From: Bog-532 sp963775825
Lineage (GTDB): Bacteria; Actinomycetota; Actinomycetes; Streptosporangiales; Streptosporangiaceae
Length of the DNA stretch: 64,000 nucleotides
Assembly: GCA_963775825.1 (NCBI GenBank)
Contig: CAVZKY010000045.1
Location: 62,001 to 126,000, forward strand
Reading direction: 5' to 3'
Each line of letters begins with the position of its first letter. Within the stretch, counting starts at the first letter, position 1. This document shows positions 55,376 to 63,913 of this stretch, one piece after another. The notes beneath the pieces are model-generated. The model had not been told where the DNA came from. It was given only the letters and a program-made list of their open reading frames with translations, and searched no databases. Made by a program: the position numbers and the translations under genes.

Positions 55376-56656
55376 TCAGGCTGCGGGCTGATCGATCTCC
55401 TCGATCTCCTCGATCTCCTCCGCGGCCACGACGTCGATGGCAGGTCGCCGCGCGTGCTCGTAGACCGCCACGGTCTCGCGGGCCACCCGTTCCCAGGAGT
55501 ACCGGGCCTGAGCCCGGTCGGTGGCGGCGATGCCGAACCCTTCCAGCAGCATCGGGTTGGCCAGCAGGCGCCGGATCCGGCGGGCGAGCTGGGCGGGGTG
55601 CCCGGGCGGCACCAGCACGCCGGTCGTCCCGTCGACCACCGTGTCCAGGTGGCCGCCCAGCGCCGAGGCGACCACCGGCGTGCCGCAGGCCATGGCCTCC
55701 AGGCACGCCATGCCGAACGGCTCGTACCAGGACATGTCGACCATCAGGTCCGCCGAGCGGAGCAGGGCCGGCATGCCATCCTGGCTGACCTGGCCGGCGA
55801 ACTTGACCCGGTCCGAGATGCCGAGGCTGCCGGCCAGCCGGGCCAGGTCACAGCACGTCCCGTCCTTGCGCAGCATCGGCCGCGCCGGGCCGCCGACGAT
55901 CAGCAGCTCCGCGTCGGGAATGTCGGCCAGCGCGCGCACGGCCGTCTCCAGGCCGTCCCGGCGCAGGTGGGTGGCCACCGCGATCAGCCGCGGCCGCTCA
56001 GAGCGCGGCGCGATGGGGCCTTCGGCGCTGAACCGGAGGGGATCCACGCCGAACGGCACCACGCTGACCGTGGTCCGCGGCACGCCCAGGCCGGTGAGGT
56101 CGGACACCTCGTCGGTGCTGGTCGCGATCACCGCGTCCGCGCTGCGGGCCACGGCCCGCTCGAGCCGGCTCCGGGCACCCGTCTCGGTCTCGGGGCCGGC
56201 CCCGCCGGGCCGGGTCGCGCCGTCCTGCCCGATGCGGTGGCGGCGCTCGGCGGCGCGCAGCGAGTGGAAGGTCTGCACGACCGGGAAGCTCCGGTCACGG
56301 GTACCGGCCAGCGCGGCCAGGCCGCCGGTCCAGCCGATCGCGTGCACGACGTCGGGCTGGTCCCGGTGCCAGGCGTCGGCCAGGCCGAGCGCGAACGCCC
56401 GGACGTGGGGCAGCAGGGCCTCGTCGGCCAGCACTTCGGCCGGGCCGGCCGTGATGTACTCGACCCGCACTCCGCCGGGCAGCTTGTCCTCGTCAGGCAG
56501 GTCCGCCGCGTCCCTGCGGGCGTAGATGGTCACGTCATGGTTCTGGCTGGCCAGGGTCTCGGCCAGCACGGCTACGCGGGTCTCCTGGGTGGCCGGCTCG
56601 CTGCCCACGGGGTGGGCGAGGGCAGAGGCTTCCTCGGCGACTAGGGCGATCTTCAT
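55376..56656 (-). CDS. GT4 family glycosyltransferase
   Basis: 426 residues, GT-B fold. The N-domain opens 'MKIALVAEEASALAHP', with 'AGPAEVLADEALLPHVRAFALGLADAW' and 'VVHAIGWTGGLAAL'. The C-domain has 'RLIAVATHLRRDGLETAVRAL', 'LLIVGGPARPMLRKDG', and the EX7E motif 'EPFGMACLEAMACGTPVVASALGG'. GT4 enzymes transfer sugars from NDP donors with retention. The layout resembles sucrose-phosphate-synthase-like and MshA-like members, but nothing fixes the acceptor. ATG 56656 has GAGGAG eight bases upstream. The last residues are EEIEEIEEID repeats from a 9-base tandem repeat. Confidence 0.85.
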   Translation of the reverse strand: MKIALVAEEASALAHPVGSEPATQETRVAVLAETLASQNHDVTIYARRDAADLPDEDKLPGGVRVEYITAGPAEVLADEALLPHVRAFALGLADAWHRDQPDVVHAIGWTGGLAALAGTRDRSFPVVQTFHSLRAAERRHRIGQDGATRPGGAGPETETGARSRLERAVARSADAVIATSTDEVSDLTGLGVPRTTVSVVPFGVDPLRFSAEGPIAPRSERPRLIAVATHLRRDGLETAVRALADIPDAELLIVGGPARPMLRKDGTCCDLARLAGSLGISDRVKFAGQVSQDGMPALLRSADLMVDMSWYEPFGMACLEAMACGTPVVASALGGHLDTVVDGTTGVLVPPGHPAQLARRIRRLLANPMLLEGFGIAATDRAQARYSWERVARETVAVYEHARRPAIDVVAAEEIEEIEEIDQPAA

Positions 56657-56782
56657 GGTAACGGCTCCTCGCGGCAATGACTCTGAGCTACGTCCGCCGT
56701 CACAGCGACTCGCACGGGACGTGCATAACCACGAGATGCAGGGGGAGAAGAAGCAATCGGGCGGTGCCGACGCCTGGCCCCT

Positions 56783-56805
56783 GCACTCGCACGGGGTGCG
56801 AGTGC
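56783..56805. promoter_or_regulatory. Perfect 10-bp hairpin upstream of the glycosyltransferase
   Basis: GCACTCGCAC-GGG-GTGCGAGTGC, about 130 bases before the gene start. May be an operator or a leader hairpin. The rest of 56657-57060 shows no other gene. Confidence 0.5.
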
Positions 56806-57060
56806 GCCGGACAGCGCGTGCGTGCCTGCGTCGTAGGCACCGCTAGGGACAGCATATCCAATCTTGTCGCGCGGCAAACAACTGCCCCACCGCAAACCGC
56901 TAGAGGCGAAGGTCCCGGATCGGACATCCCAAGGTCAGCAGCCTGCAGCCGCTTAATCCGGGCACCAAAAAAATCCCGGCCGGAGTATCTGCCGAGCCGA
57001 GGGTACCCGCTCCCCGCGTTCGAGGCGTTACGGGCCGTCCGTAGCTCAGGCCAGCGGCAT

Positions 57061-57180
57061 CATGGCCTACACCGAAGCCGGCTTCGACGAGGTGTACATC
57101 CAGCAGGCAGGCGGCTCCGCGGCGGGTTTCTTCGAGTTCTACGCTGGGCAGGTGCTGCCCAGGATGCGCGGCGGCTGACG
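57061..57180 (+). pseudogene. C-terminal remnant of an LLM-class F420 oxidoreductase
   Basis: A 39-codon frame (MAYTEAGFDEVYIQQAGG, then FFEFYAGQVLPRMRGG) that matches only the last residues of TIGR03557-type LLM flavin/F420-dependent oxidoreductases ('AGFDEVYVHQ.G...GFF.FY...VLP'). The rest of the gene is missing upstream. It is a fossil of deletion. Confidence 0.55.
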
Positions 57181-57238
57181 CTCAGTCCGGAGCGGGACAC
57201 CACCGCCAGCCGACACCAACGACAACGCAGGAGGCGTG

Positions 57239-57634
57239 ATGGAGCGCGGAAGCACCAAGCACGGGCAACTGCATGACGAAGAACTGGCGCACGAGACCGA
57301 GGCCATGGTGCGCGGCATGCCGCAACCGGACCACACCGAGGAGTGGCGCGAGGCCGAGCCGCTCGACGACCCGCGGGAGCTGTTCGAGGGCACGGACGCG
57401 CTTTCCGACCAGGATGGGATTGAACTGCGCAGTGAGCTGGCGCGGCTGCTCAGCCGCGACGAGTTTCCCGTCGGCCGGGCGACCCTGCTGGCCGTCCTGG
57501 ACGACAAGGACGCCACGCCGCCTCTCGTCGCCCTGGTCAGCAGTCGGCTGCCCGAGGGCCAGCGCTACCACAGCACCCCGGAGCTGCTGGAGGCCCTGGG
57601 CCTGGCCCATGTCGAGGAGGAGCCCGGCACCTGA
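57239..57634 (+). CDS. DUF2795 domain protein
   Basis: 131 residues, acidic. The second half is the DUF2795 fold: 'LRSELARLLSRDEFPVGRATLLAVLDDKDA', 'VALVSSRLPEGQRYHSTPELLEAL'. DUF2795 proteins are small helical proteins frequent in actinobacteria and of unknown function. ATG 57239 has GGAGG five bases upstream. It lies among other small stress-type genes; no operon partner is evident. Confidence 0.82.
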   Translation: MERGSTKHGQLHDEELAHETEAMVRGMPQPDHTEEWREAEPLDDPRELFEGTDALSDQDGIELRSELARLLSRDEFPVGRATLLAVLDDKDATPPLVALVSSRLPEGQRYHSTPELLEALGLAHVEEEPGT

Positions 57635-57709
57635 GCGCCGGAAAGATTTTTAAAATTTAACGAGAGAGCTGGTACGGGTCCCGGTCCCCTGCGGGGCCCG
57701 GGCCTGCGC

Positions 57710-58342
57710 TCAGTTCGCCGGCCCGCGGCTCTGCCGCGGATAGTCCCTGGGGTCCGGCCGGGTGGAGGAGCCCGGTGGCTGCGCGGGCCACTGGCCCGGG
57801 CCCCACTGGCCCTGCTGGTCCGGCTGGTACTGGCCCGGCGGGTACGGCGCGTTGTACCCGGGCCCGCCGGCCGGGGGCAGCTGCCGCCGCCGCATGGAGC
57901 GGGCCCCGACCCCGTTGAGCAGCACGCCGATCGCGAACCCGATCACCAGGTCGACCGCCGCGGTGGCGATCTTCTGCGACCGCGGCGCGGACGTGCTGAA
58001 CGGGAACAGCACCATGAGCAGCGTGACCAGGCCGACGATCCAGGAGAAGAACGACAGCGGGCGCGGTGTGGCGACGAGCAGCAGGTGCAGCAGCCCGGTC
58101 GCCAGCAGGGCCGCCGCGGCGGCCAGCAGCACCACGGTGGTGGTGTGCGCGTCGCCGTACGCCCCATCCCGGGACGGGGACAGCAGCGCGACGTTGAACA
58201 GCCACCGGCACACCACCACGCCCACCAGCGCGACGAGCGCTGCGACCACCGCGGTGGCCGCCCCGCCCGCCCACAGCTGGCGTGCGTCGACGACCGTACG
58301 GGTCCGGGGTGCGCCGTCGTCGGGCATGATCGGCCTTGTCAT
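57710..58342 (-). CDS. DUF6069-type four-helix membrane protein
   Basis: 210 residues. Four hydrophobic helices ('AATAVVAALVALVGVVVCRWLFNVAL', 'TTTVVLLAAAAALLATGLLHLLLVA', 'FFSWIVGLVTLLMVLFPFS', 'AAVDLVIGFAIGVLLNGVG') are followed by a Pro/Gln/Gly-rich cytoplasmic tail of 60 residues. The pattern matches the DUF6069 family of actinobacteria; function unknown. ATG 58342 is chosen because the helices then start at a normal distance. Confidence 0.72.
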   Translation of the reverse strand: MTRPIMPDDGAPRTRTVVDARQLWAGGAATAVVAALVALVGVVVCRWLFNVALLSPSRDGAYGDAHTTTVVLLAAAAALLATGLLHLLLVATPRPLSFFSWIVGLVTLLMVLFPFSTSAPRSQKIATAAVDLVIGFAIGVLLNGVGARSMRRRQLPPAGGPGYNAPYPPGQYQPDQQGQWGPGQWPAQPPGSSTRPDPRDYPRQSRGPAN

Positions 58343-58624
58343 CTGGCACCTGCCTCGCTCGTGAGCCACGCGGCCTGATGTGCGTAACGCCCTCAAGGGC
58401 CACGCGCCACATGCCGGTCAATGGCTTCCCGGTCAAATGACCGGGCAGCACCTCAGTATGCTGCTTTGCCAGCGGGAAGGCCGGTCTTTACCGCCGTTTC
58501 CCAGGGCCCGGCTCAGCAATTGCCTATTTTGTTGTCTCGCGCTCATGGCGGTACCCGGTCTGGGTGCCGGCAAAACGATGCGGCTCTGCGGTGAGCGCCG
58601 CCCGGCGACATCAGGGAGGAAGCA

Positions 58625-59038
58625 GTGAGCAAGGTACGCGACGTCATGACGCCGGAGCCGATCGTGCTGCAGCGAAGCCAGTCTATTGCTGACGCGGCCC
58701 AGGCCATGCGGGATCACGCCGTGGGCTCGGTCCTCGTCGTGGACGGCGACAAACTGTGCGGCCTGGTCACCGACCGCGACATTGTGGTCCGCGCAGTGGC
58801 CGAGGCAGCGCCGCCCGACTCACCGGTGGGCGACGTGTGCAGCCCGGACCTGGTCGCGGTGGAAGCCGAAGACGACACCGCGGAGGCGGCCCGGGTGATG
58901 CAGGCCAACGCCGTGCGGCGGCTCCCGGTCATGGACGGGGGCCGGATCGTCGGTATGGTGTCGATCGGGGACTTGGCCGTTGAGCAGGGCGAGAACTCCG
59001 CGCTGGCCGACATCAGCGCGGCCCGCCCTAACCATTGA
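58625..59038 (+). CDS. CBS domain pair protein
   Basis: 137 residues forming one Bateman module: CBS 1 'VRDVMTPEPIVLQRSQSIADAAQAMRDHAVGSVLVVDGDKLCGLVTDRDIVVR', CBS 2 'DDTAEAARVMQANAVRRLPVMDGGRIVGMVSIGDLA'. Such stand-alone pairs bind adenine nucleotides and are often induced in stress or hypoxia (Hrp1-like). GTG 58625 has GGGAGG upstream. The partner is unknown. Confidence 0.92.
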   Translation: MSKVRDVMTPEPIVLQRSQSIADAAQAMRDHAVGSVLVVDGDKLCGLVTDRDIVVRAVAEAAPPDSPVGDVCSPDLVAVEAEDDTAEAARVMQANAVRRLPVMDGGRIVGMVSIGDLAVEQGENSALADISAARPNH

Positions 59039-59238
59039 GTCATGCGTCATCGAGGCTGCCGCGGATCGCCGCCGGGGCAGCTTTCTGCGCTGTGCTTGCT
59101 GCGCTGTGCTTGCTGTACTGGGCTCGGCTTCGGCAGGCCGGATCGCTGGCCCGGCGGCCCGGCACCGGTCACACTGGCAGAAGGCCGTCGGCTCCGTGGC
59201 GGCCGTACCGGCGACGGCCCTGAGGGAAGGACGACGGG

Positions 59239-61335
59239 ATGAAGGATGGCCCGGCGCGCGCCCGGCCATCCGCGCGCGGGCGCAGCGAGGCGACCAGGGG
59301 CAGCGCGGATACGCCGCGGCCGGATGAGGCCCAGCCGGGAAGTTTCGAACCGTCCGAGTCCGACCTGGCCGAGCTCACCGCCCGCCGCGACGCCTTGCAG
59401 CAAGCCGTCGGCCTGCCGGGAGCTCAGCTCAGGCCGATTCTCGACGCGGTTTTCGCGGAGCTGGACGGAGCCATCGGTGCGCTTACCCAGCGGCAGACGG
59501 CATCCGCCGCCCGCCGGGCCGAGGCCCGGGCCGAGCCAGCCCGGGCCGAGCGGGCGATGCTGCGCGCCGTCTTCGCCGAAGCGCCGGTGGCACTCTTCCT
59601 GCTAGAGCGGGACGGCACCGTCCGCCGGGTCAACAACCGGGCCAGCGACATCATCGGCTCCCGGCCCGCTTACGCCGCGGGCAAGCCGTTCACGCTGTTC
59701 GTGGACCTGCCGTCACGCGCCGCGGTGCAGACCTTCCTGGCCGCGGCGGTCCGGACCGGGCGTGCCCGGCAGACCGAGTGCGGCCTGCTCGGCACGGCCG
59801 GCGTCGTCGTCGTCCGGCTGACCGTCGAGCCGATTGGCCTGCCCGAAGATTCCGGCGTGCTGCTGGTCGCGGCGAGCTACGACACCGCGCCAGCGGCCAC
59901 AACGGCCCCGCCAGCGGCCCCCCGCGCTCCCGCCGGCCAGCTGCCTGCTCCGCCTGCGGCCCGGCCCGGTCCCCCCCGCGGGGTGAAGCCGGCCCCGCCG
60001 CGTGCGGTAAGACCGGGGCCGCTTCAGGCCGGCGGGGCCCAGGAGCCCGCAGCCATCCAGGCCGTACAGACCATGGCGCGCCGGATGGATCTGCTGACCG
60101 CGGTGACCCGACTGCTGCTGGAGAACAGCACGTTCAGCGAGTCGCTGACCCTGCAGCGCTGCGCGCGGCTGCTGGCCCGGGAGTTCGCCTCATGGGTCAT
60201 CGTCGACGTGCTCCGGGGCCGCCGCCTGCGCCGCCAGTTCGCGGTCGGGCCGTCCGGTGAGGAGAATGAATCGATCGCGCGGGCCGCCCGCGACGCCGAT
60301 CCCGAACCGGAGTCGCTGCCGTGGCAGGTGCACGAGAGCGGTAAGTCGCTGCTGCAGGCCCGCTCCGAAGACACCGGAATGCTGGGCACCACCCCCGACG
60401 GTGTGCCGTTGCTGCTCAAGCTGGGCGCGACCTCCGTGCTGAGCGTGCCGATCGCGGATTCCGAACGCGGCTACGGCGTCATCACGCTGTGCCGGCGCGC
60501 GGGCGATGGGCCCTTCAAGATCGCGGACCTGGCCCTGGCCGAAGAGCTGGGGACCCAGCTGGCGGTGGCGCTCCGGGTGGACCGGCTGTTCCGGCGGCGA
60601 TCGGAGGTGGCCGAGGCCCTGCAGGCCAGCCTGCTGCCCCGGGTGCTGCCCGACGTGCCCGGGATCGAGCTGGCCGCCGCCTACCTGGGCGCCACCGAGG
60701 GGTTGGACGTCGGCGGCGACTTCTACGACGTCTACCGCATTCCGGGCGGCTGGGGCCTGGCCATCGGGGACGTCACCGGCAGGGGCGAGGAAGCCGCTGC
60801 CCTCACCGCCGCCGCCCGGTACGCGATCCGGGTCATCGCGCACTGGGAACCGGACCCGGTCAAGGTGCTGACCCAGGCCAACGACGTTCTGCTCGCCGAG
60901 CAGTCCGGCGGCCGGTTCGTCACCGCCAAGGCCGCGCACATGGCCTGGCACGGCAGCACGCTGCACGTTTCGCTGGGGACGGCTGGTCACCCCGGCCCGG
61001 CCGTCATCCGGGCCGACGGCCGGGTCGAGTTGCTGGGCGGCGGGGGACTGCCGCTCGGCCTGTTCCCCGCCGCCCAGCCTGGCCTGGACGAGGTCGACTT
61101 GCGCCAGGGTGACCTGCTGTTCTTCTATACCGACGGGCTGACCGAGACCCGCAGCCCTGACCTGGAGTACTTCGAGGAGCGGCTGCCGGATGAGCTGGTC
61201 AAGCTGGCCGGCCGGTCCGCCGCCGAGCTCGTCGCCGGGGTGCAGGCCCGCGCGGAGGCGTTCTCGGCCGGGGAGATGCGCGACGACCTGACCGTGCTGG
61301 CGCTGCGGGTGACCGAGCCGGCCGGCGAGAGCTGA
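59239..61335 (+). CDS. PAS-GAF-SpoIIE serine phosphatase
   Basis: 698 residues. PAS at about 110-220 ('VALFLLERDGTVRRVNNRASDIIG'), a Pro/Ala linker, GAF at about 275-455 ('RMDLLTAVTRLLLENSTFSESLTLQRC'), and a SpoIIE/PP2C domain from 460 ('LLPRVLPDVPGIELAAAYLGA', 'VGGDFYDVYRIPGGWGLAIGDVTGRGEEAA', 'FFYTDGLTE', 'RDDLTVLAL'), with all metal-binding Asp residues. Expected to dephosphorylate an anti-anti-sigma factor. A SigB/SigF-type sigma gene lies 0.8 kb away on the other strand, which makes a shared partner-switching circuit plausible, though no RsbW or RsbV gene is in the window. ATG 59239 follows GGAAGGA. Confidence 0.88.
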   Translation: MKDGPARARPSARGRSEATRGSADTPRPDEAQPGSFEPSESDLAELTARRDALQQAVGLPGAQLRPILDAVFAELDGAIGALTQRQTASAARRAEARAEPARAERAMLRAVFAEAPVALFLLERDGTVRRVNNRASDIIGSRPAYAAGKPFTLFVDLPSRAAVQTFLAAAVRTGRARQTECGLLGTAGVVVVRLTVEPIGLPEDSGVLLVAASYDTAPAATTAPPAAPRAPAGQLPAPPAARPGPPRGVKPAPPRAVRPGPLQAGGAQEPAAIQAVQTMARRMDLLTAVTRLLLENSTFSESLTLQRCARLLAREFASWVIVDVLRGRRLRRQFAVGPSGEENESIARAARDADPEPESLPWQVHESGKSLLQARSEDTGMLGTTPDGVPLLLKLGATSVLSVPIADSERGYGVITLCRRAGDGPFKIADLALAEELGTQLAVALRVDRLFRRRSEVAEALQASLLPRVLPDVPGIELAAAYLGATEGLDVGGDFYDVYRIPGGWGLAIGDVTGRGEEAAALTAAARYAIRVIAHWEPDPVKVLTQANDVLLAEQSGGRFVTAKAAHMAWHGSTLHVSLGTAGHPGPAVIRADGRVELLGGGGLPLGLFPAAQPGLDEVDLRQGDLLFFYTDGLTETRSPDLEYFEERLPDELVKLAGRSAAELVAGVQARAEAFSAGEMRDDLTVLALRVTEPAGES

Positions 61336-61336
61336 G

Positions 61337-61417
61337 CAGCCAACGAGCCGACCAGCCAACGAGCCGACCAGCCAAACGGGCCGACCAGCCAAACGGGCCG
61401 ACCAGCCAAACGGGCCG
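61337..61417. repeat. 16-17-bp tandem repeat x5
   Basis: Five units CAGCCAAnnnGnGCCGAC-like, directly after the phosphatase stop. The first two are 16 bases, the rest 17. Confidence 0.9.
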
Positions 61418-61448
61418 GGCGCCAGGGATGACCCTGGTGCCCGGCCCG
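61411..61448. terminator. Bidirectional terminator between convergent genes
   Basis: A 17-bp GC-rich stem with one mismatch and an ATGA loop (arms 61411-61427 and 61432-61448), between the phosphatase and the minus-strand DUF6458 gene. Confidence 0.82.
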
Positions 61449-61503
61449 TGACGCGCTGAGCTGCGCCGTGCCTGTTCTGGGGTGGCCGGTAGTGGTGCCT
61501 GGC

Positions 61504-61983
61504 CTACGCGGGCGGCTCCTCGTAGACGTCCTCGATCACCTCGGTGTCGCCGGGCACCGACTGCCTCGGCTCTCGGGGGAGGTCGTCGTAGCGGTCCGCG
61601 CCATCGATGCTGGCCTTCTGGTTCGCCATCTCCTCCTCCGGGGTCCGGGCCGGCTCCTGCCAGCGGGCCACCTCTGGGTCCGGCTCCAGGCTCGGCCGGT
61701 CCGGGATGTCGGCCTGGGCGTTGGCCGTTCCCGGGTTCCGCAGCACGTAGGGCGGATACGACTTCTCCTCCACCCGGGTGGTCCCGCCGCGCCGGGTGCG
61801 GCGCACGACGACGCGCCGTCCGAGCCACTCGTAACCGCGCCGGGGGGTCACCAGGCCGATGATGCCGATGACCATGACCACGAAGCCCGCCACGTGCAGG
61901 TTGAAGACGGATGTATTTGCTGTTACGGCAAAGGTAAAAATAGCCCCGACGGCGATCCAGAACAGGCATATGCCGCTCTTCAT
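61504..61983 (-). CDS. DUF6458-type membrane protein
   Basis: 159 residues. Two N-terminal hydrophobic helices ('GICLFWIAVGAIFTFAV' and 'HVAGFVVMVIGIIGLV') are followed by a basic turn and a hydrophilic acidic tail. The two-helix part matches DUF6458 of actinobacteria ('ILIAVGAILTFA...VGIILMVVG'). Function unknown. ATG 61983 has GGAAGGG seven bases upstream. Confidence 0.75.
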   Translation of the reverse strand: MKSGICLFWIAVGAIFTFAVTANTSVFNLHVAGFVVMVIGIIGLVTPRRGYEWLGRRVVVRRTRRGGTTRVEEKSYPPYVLRNPGTANAQADIPDRPSLEPDPEVARWQEPARTPEEEMANQKASIDGADRYDDLPREPRQSVPGDTEVIEDVYEEPPA

Positions 61984-62158
61984 GGGTTTCCCTTCCTGGA
62001 TAATGCGCTGGCCGCACCCGCGCTTTCATGGTGGGCCGCCGCTAGGTGTACCCAAGTTGCCGGAAGAGTACCGAATAGCCGAGCAGACTTGCCGTGGTGG
62101 CGCGCGATCCTGTTCGCGCTGCCGCCATTTTGTTTCCGGAGCCGCGGGCGATAACGTC

Positions 62159-62995
62159 TCAGCCCATGTCAGCGAGGTCTTCGTCCCCGATTTCGTCCGC
62201 GCCCAGCAGCCGGTCCCGCAGGTAGCCGAGCGCCCGGGCCAGCAGCCGCGACACGTGCATCTGGGAGATGCCCAGCCGCTCGCCGATTTCGGCCTGGGTC
62301 AGGTTGCCGTAGAACCGCATCGTCAGAATGCGCTGCTCACGGATCGGCAGTTCTTTCCAGTGCGCGCTGACCGCTTCCATGTCGAGCGCATGCTCCACAT
62401 TGTGGTCGTCTTCGCCGAGCAGGTCAGCCAGCTGAACGGGGTCGTCGTTATCGAAGACCGGCGCGTCCAGGGAATAGGTGTGGAACACCATGTCCGCGCG
62501 CCGTGCCTCCTGCAGGTCGTTCTCGGTGACCCCGAGGTGAGCGGCCAGTTCCGGGTCCGCCGGGACGCGGCCGAGCTTGTGCGTGAGTTCCTCGGTCGCC
62601 TTCCGCACCTCCAGGAGGAGTTCCTGCGCGGACCGGCGCACATGAACCTGCCACCTCTTGTCCCTGAAGTGCCGCTTGATCTCGCCGCTGACACAGGGCT
62701 GGGCGTAGGCGGACAGGCTGAAGCCGAAGTCGGGATTGAAGTTGTTGATGGCCTTGAGCAGGCCCACGTAGCCCACCTGCATGAGCTCTTCGACCGATTC
62801 GGGGCTGCTCCGGTACTGCCGTGCGCAGGATCGCACCAGCTTCTCGTAGCGGCCGATCAGCGTCTCACAGGCACTTGCGCGCAGGTCGTCGTCACGCGGG
62901 AGCGTACGTACCAGCCGGAGCAAGTCGTGATCGTCGAGATGACTGAGTTCCTCGCGTTGCCCGGTCGGCGTCTGTGCGGCAAGAGCCATCGCCAT
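62159..62995 (-). CDS. SigB/SigF/SigG-type alternative sigma factor
   Basis: 278 residues, with regions 2, 3 and 4: 'YEKLVRSCARQYRSSPESVEELMQVGYVGLLKAINNF', 'FSLSAYAQPCVSGEIKRHFRDKRW', 'VHVRRSAQELLLEVRKATEELTHKLGR', and 'LPIREQRILTMRFYGNLTQAEIGERLGISQMHVSRLLARAL'. The 'EIKRHFRDKRW.V.V' segment is the signature of the SigB/F/G stress and sporulation group, which is held by anti-sigma kinases. No anti-sigma gene is adjacent. ATG 62995 has GTGGAG at good spacing; ATG 62989 is in frame. Confidence 0.92.
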   Translation of the reverse strand: MAMALAAQTPTGQREELSHLDDHDLLRLVRTLPRDDDLRASACETLIGRYEKLVRSCARQYRSSPESVEELMQVGYVGLLKAINNFNPDFGFSLSAYAQPCVSGEIKRHFRDKRWQVHVRRSAQELLLEVRKATEELTHKLGRVPADPELAAHLGVTENDLQEARRADMVFHTYSLDAPVFDNDDPVQLADLLGEDDHNVEHALDMEAVSAHWKELPIREQRILTMRFYGNLTQAEIGERLGISQMHVSRLLARALGYLRDRLLGADEIGDEDLADMG

Positions 62996-63351
62996 AAGGT
63001 CTCCACATCCTGGGAAAGTGCTGGTCAGCCTAGCTAGGCCTGGTCGTGCCCGCTGAGGGAGGAATAAACATCCGCGCGCGCAGATTGGCCGGCGGAGCGT
63101 GGGACGTGCCCGCACCGCCGCCGGCGGAAGGCTGGCGCGCCCACCCCGGTGCCGCTGTCATACCCTGCCCTGCGGCCCCAAACGTGACCTCAACGTGACC
63201 CGGTGTCGCGGCGGTCTACATCCCTTGTCGTGGCGGCCTGTCCGGCTTTTCCGCACGATCGCGGAAAGCCGGCCACGGTCGGCGGTGCAGGCCACGCCGA
63301 TCCCGGGGACCGGCCAGGTGAATACGGGCACGTGGCGGGTAGGGCGTGGGT

Positions 63352-63840
63352 ATGGCCAACAACGAGGAACCGGATCCGGAAGAAATGGGCACGTGGGTGA
63401 ACCAGCGGCAGGACGAACCGCTGCCGGCCAGCCACGACGACGATCGCGGCCAGTCCGCCGTCGTCCGCAACGAGCAGCACGCCGAGACGCACGCGGCGGG
63501 TCGGCCGGGCGGGCCGCCCGAGCAGTCGTCGCCCGGTATTCAGCCCGCCCAGCCGTCCGAGCACGCCCCCGGTGACACCGGCCCGGGCAAGGCCGTGCGG
63601 GACATGATGCCGGGCGGCCCCGACCCGCAGGGCGAGGTGCCGGATGCGCCAGCGGTGCAGGTGGCCACCGTCGAGGGGGTGCACGGCGGGTACGTTACGA
63701 CCGAAGGCGTCGTGGGTGAGAGCCAGACCGACAAGGACGCCAGGGACGAGGAGAACGACGCGAGCCCGCCTGGCCCGGTGCGCCTGGTCAGCAATGCGGT
63801 GCCGGGCAAGCCCGACGGGGAAGTGGACACCCGGCCTTAA
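63352..63840 (+). CDS. Hydrophilic hypothetical protein
   Basis: 162 residues, acidic, rich in Pro, Gly, Glu and Asp, no hydrophobic segment: 'MANNEEPDPEEMGTWVNQRQDEPLP', 'GYVTTEGVVGESQTDKDARDEEN', 'VRLVSNAVPGKPDGEVDTRP'. Likely disordered. Family not recognised. ATG 63352 is two codons inside a GTG. The 356 bases between it and the sigma gene show no other gene. Confidence 0.6.
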   Translation: MANNEEPDPEEMGTWVNQRQDEPLPASHDDDRGQSAVVRNEQHAETHAAGRPGGPPEQSSPGIQPAQPSEHAPGDTGPGKAVRDMMPGGPDPQGEVPDAPAVQVATVEGVHGGYVTTEGVVGESQTDKDARDEENDASPPGPVRLVSNAVPGKPDGEVDTRP

Positions 63841-63913
63841 CGGACCGCCGGGTTCCCAGCCTTAGGCTGGGCCAGTCACCCGGTTCCGGGCCGGGCGGGA
63901 AAGGCGGGCTGTG

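Noticed and set aside
57030..57060. A tRNA-like GTAGCTCA segment
   Set aside because: Only the D-arm-like octamer is present; no acceptor stem, anticodon arm or TTC arm can be folded around it.
59035..59223. A 62-codon frame with a hydrophobic segment between the CBS and phosphatase genes
   Set aside because: Its only start is a TTG overlapping the CBS gene's stop, without a ribosome site, and the C-terminus is low-complexity.
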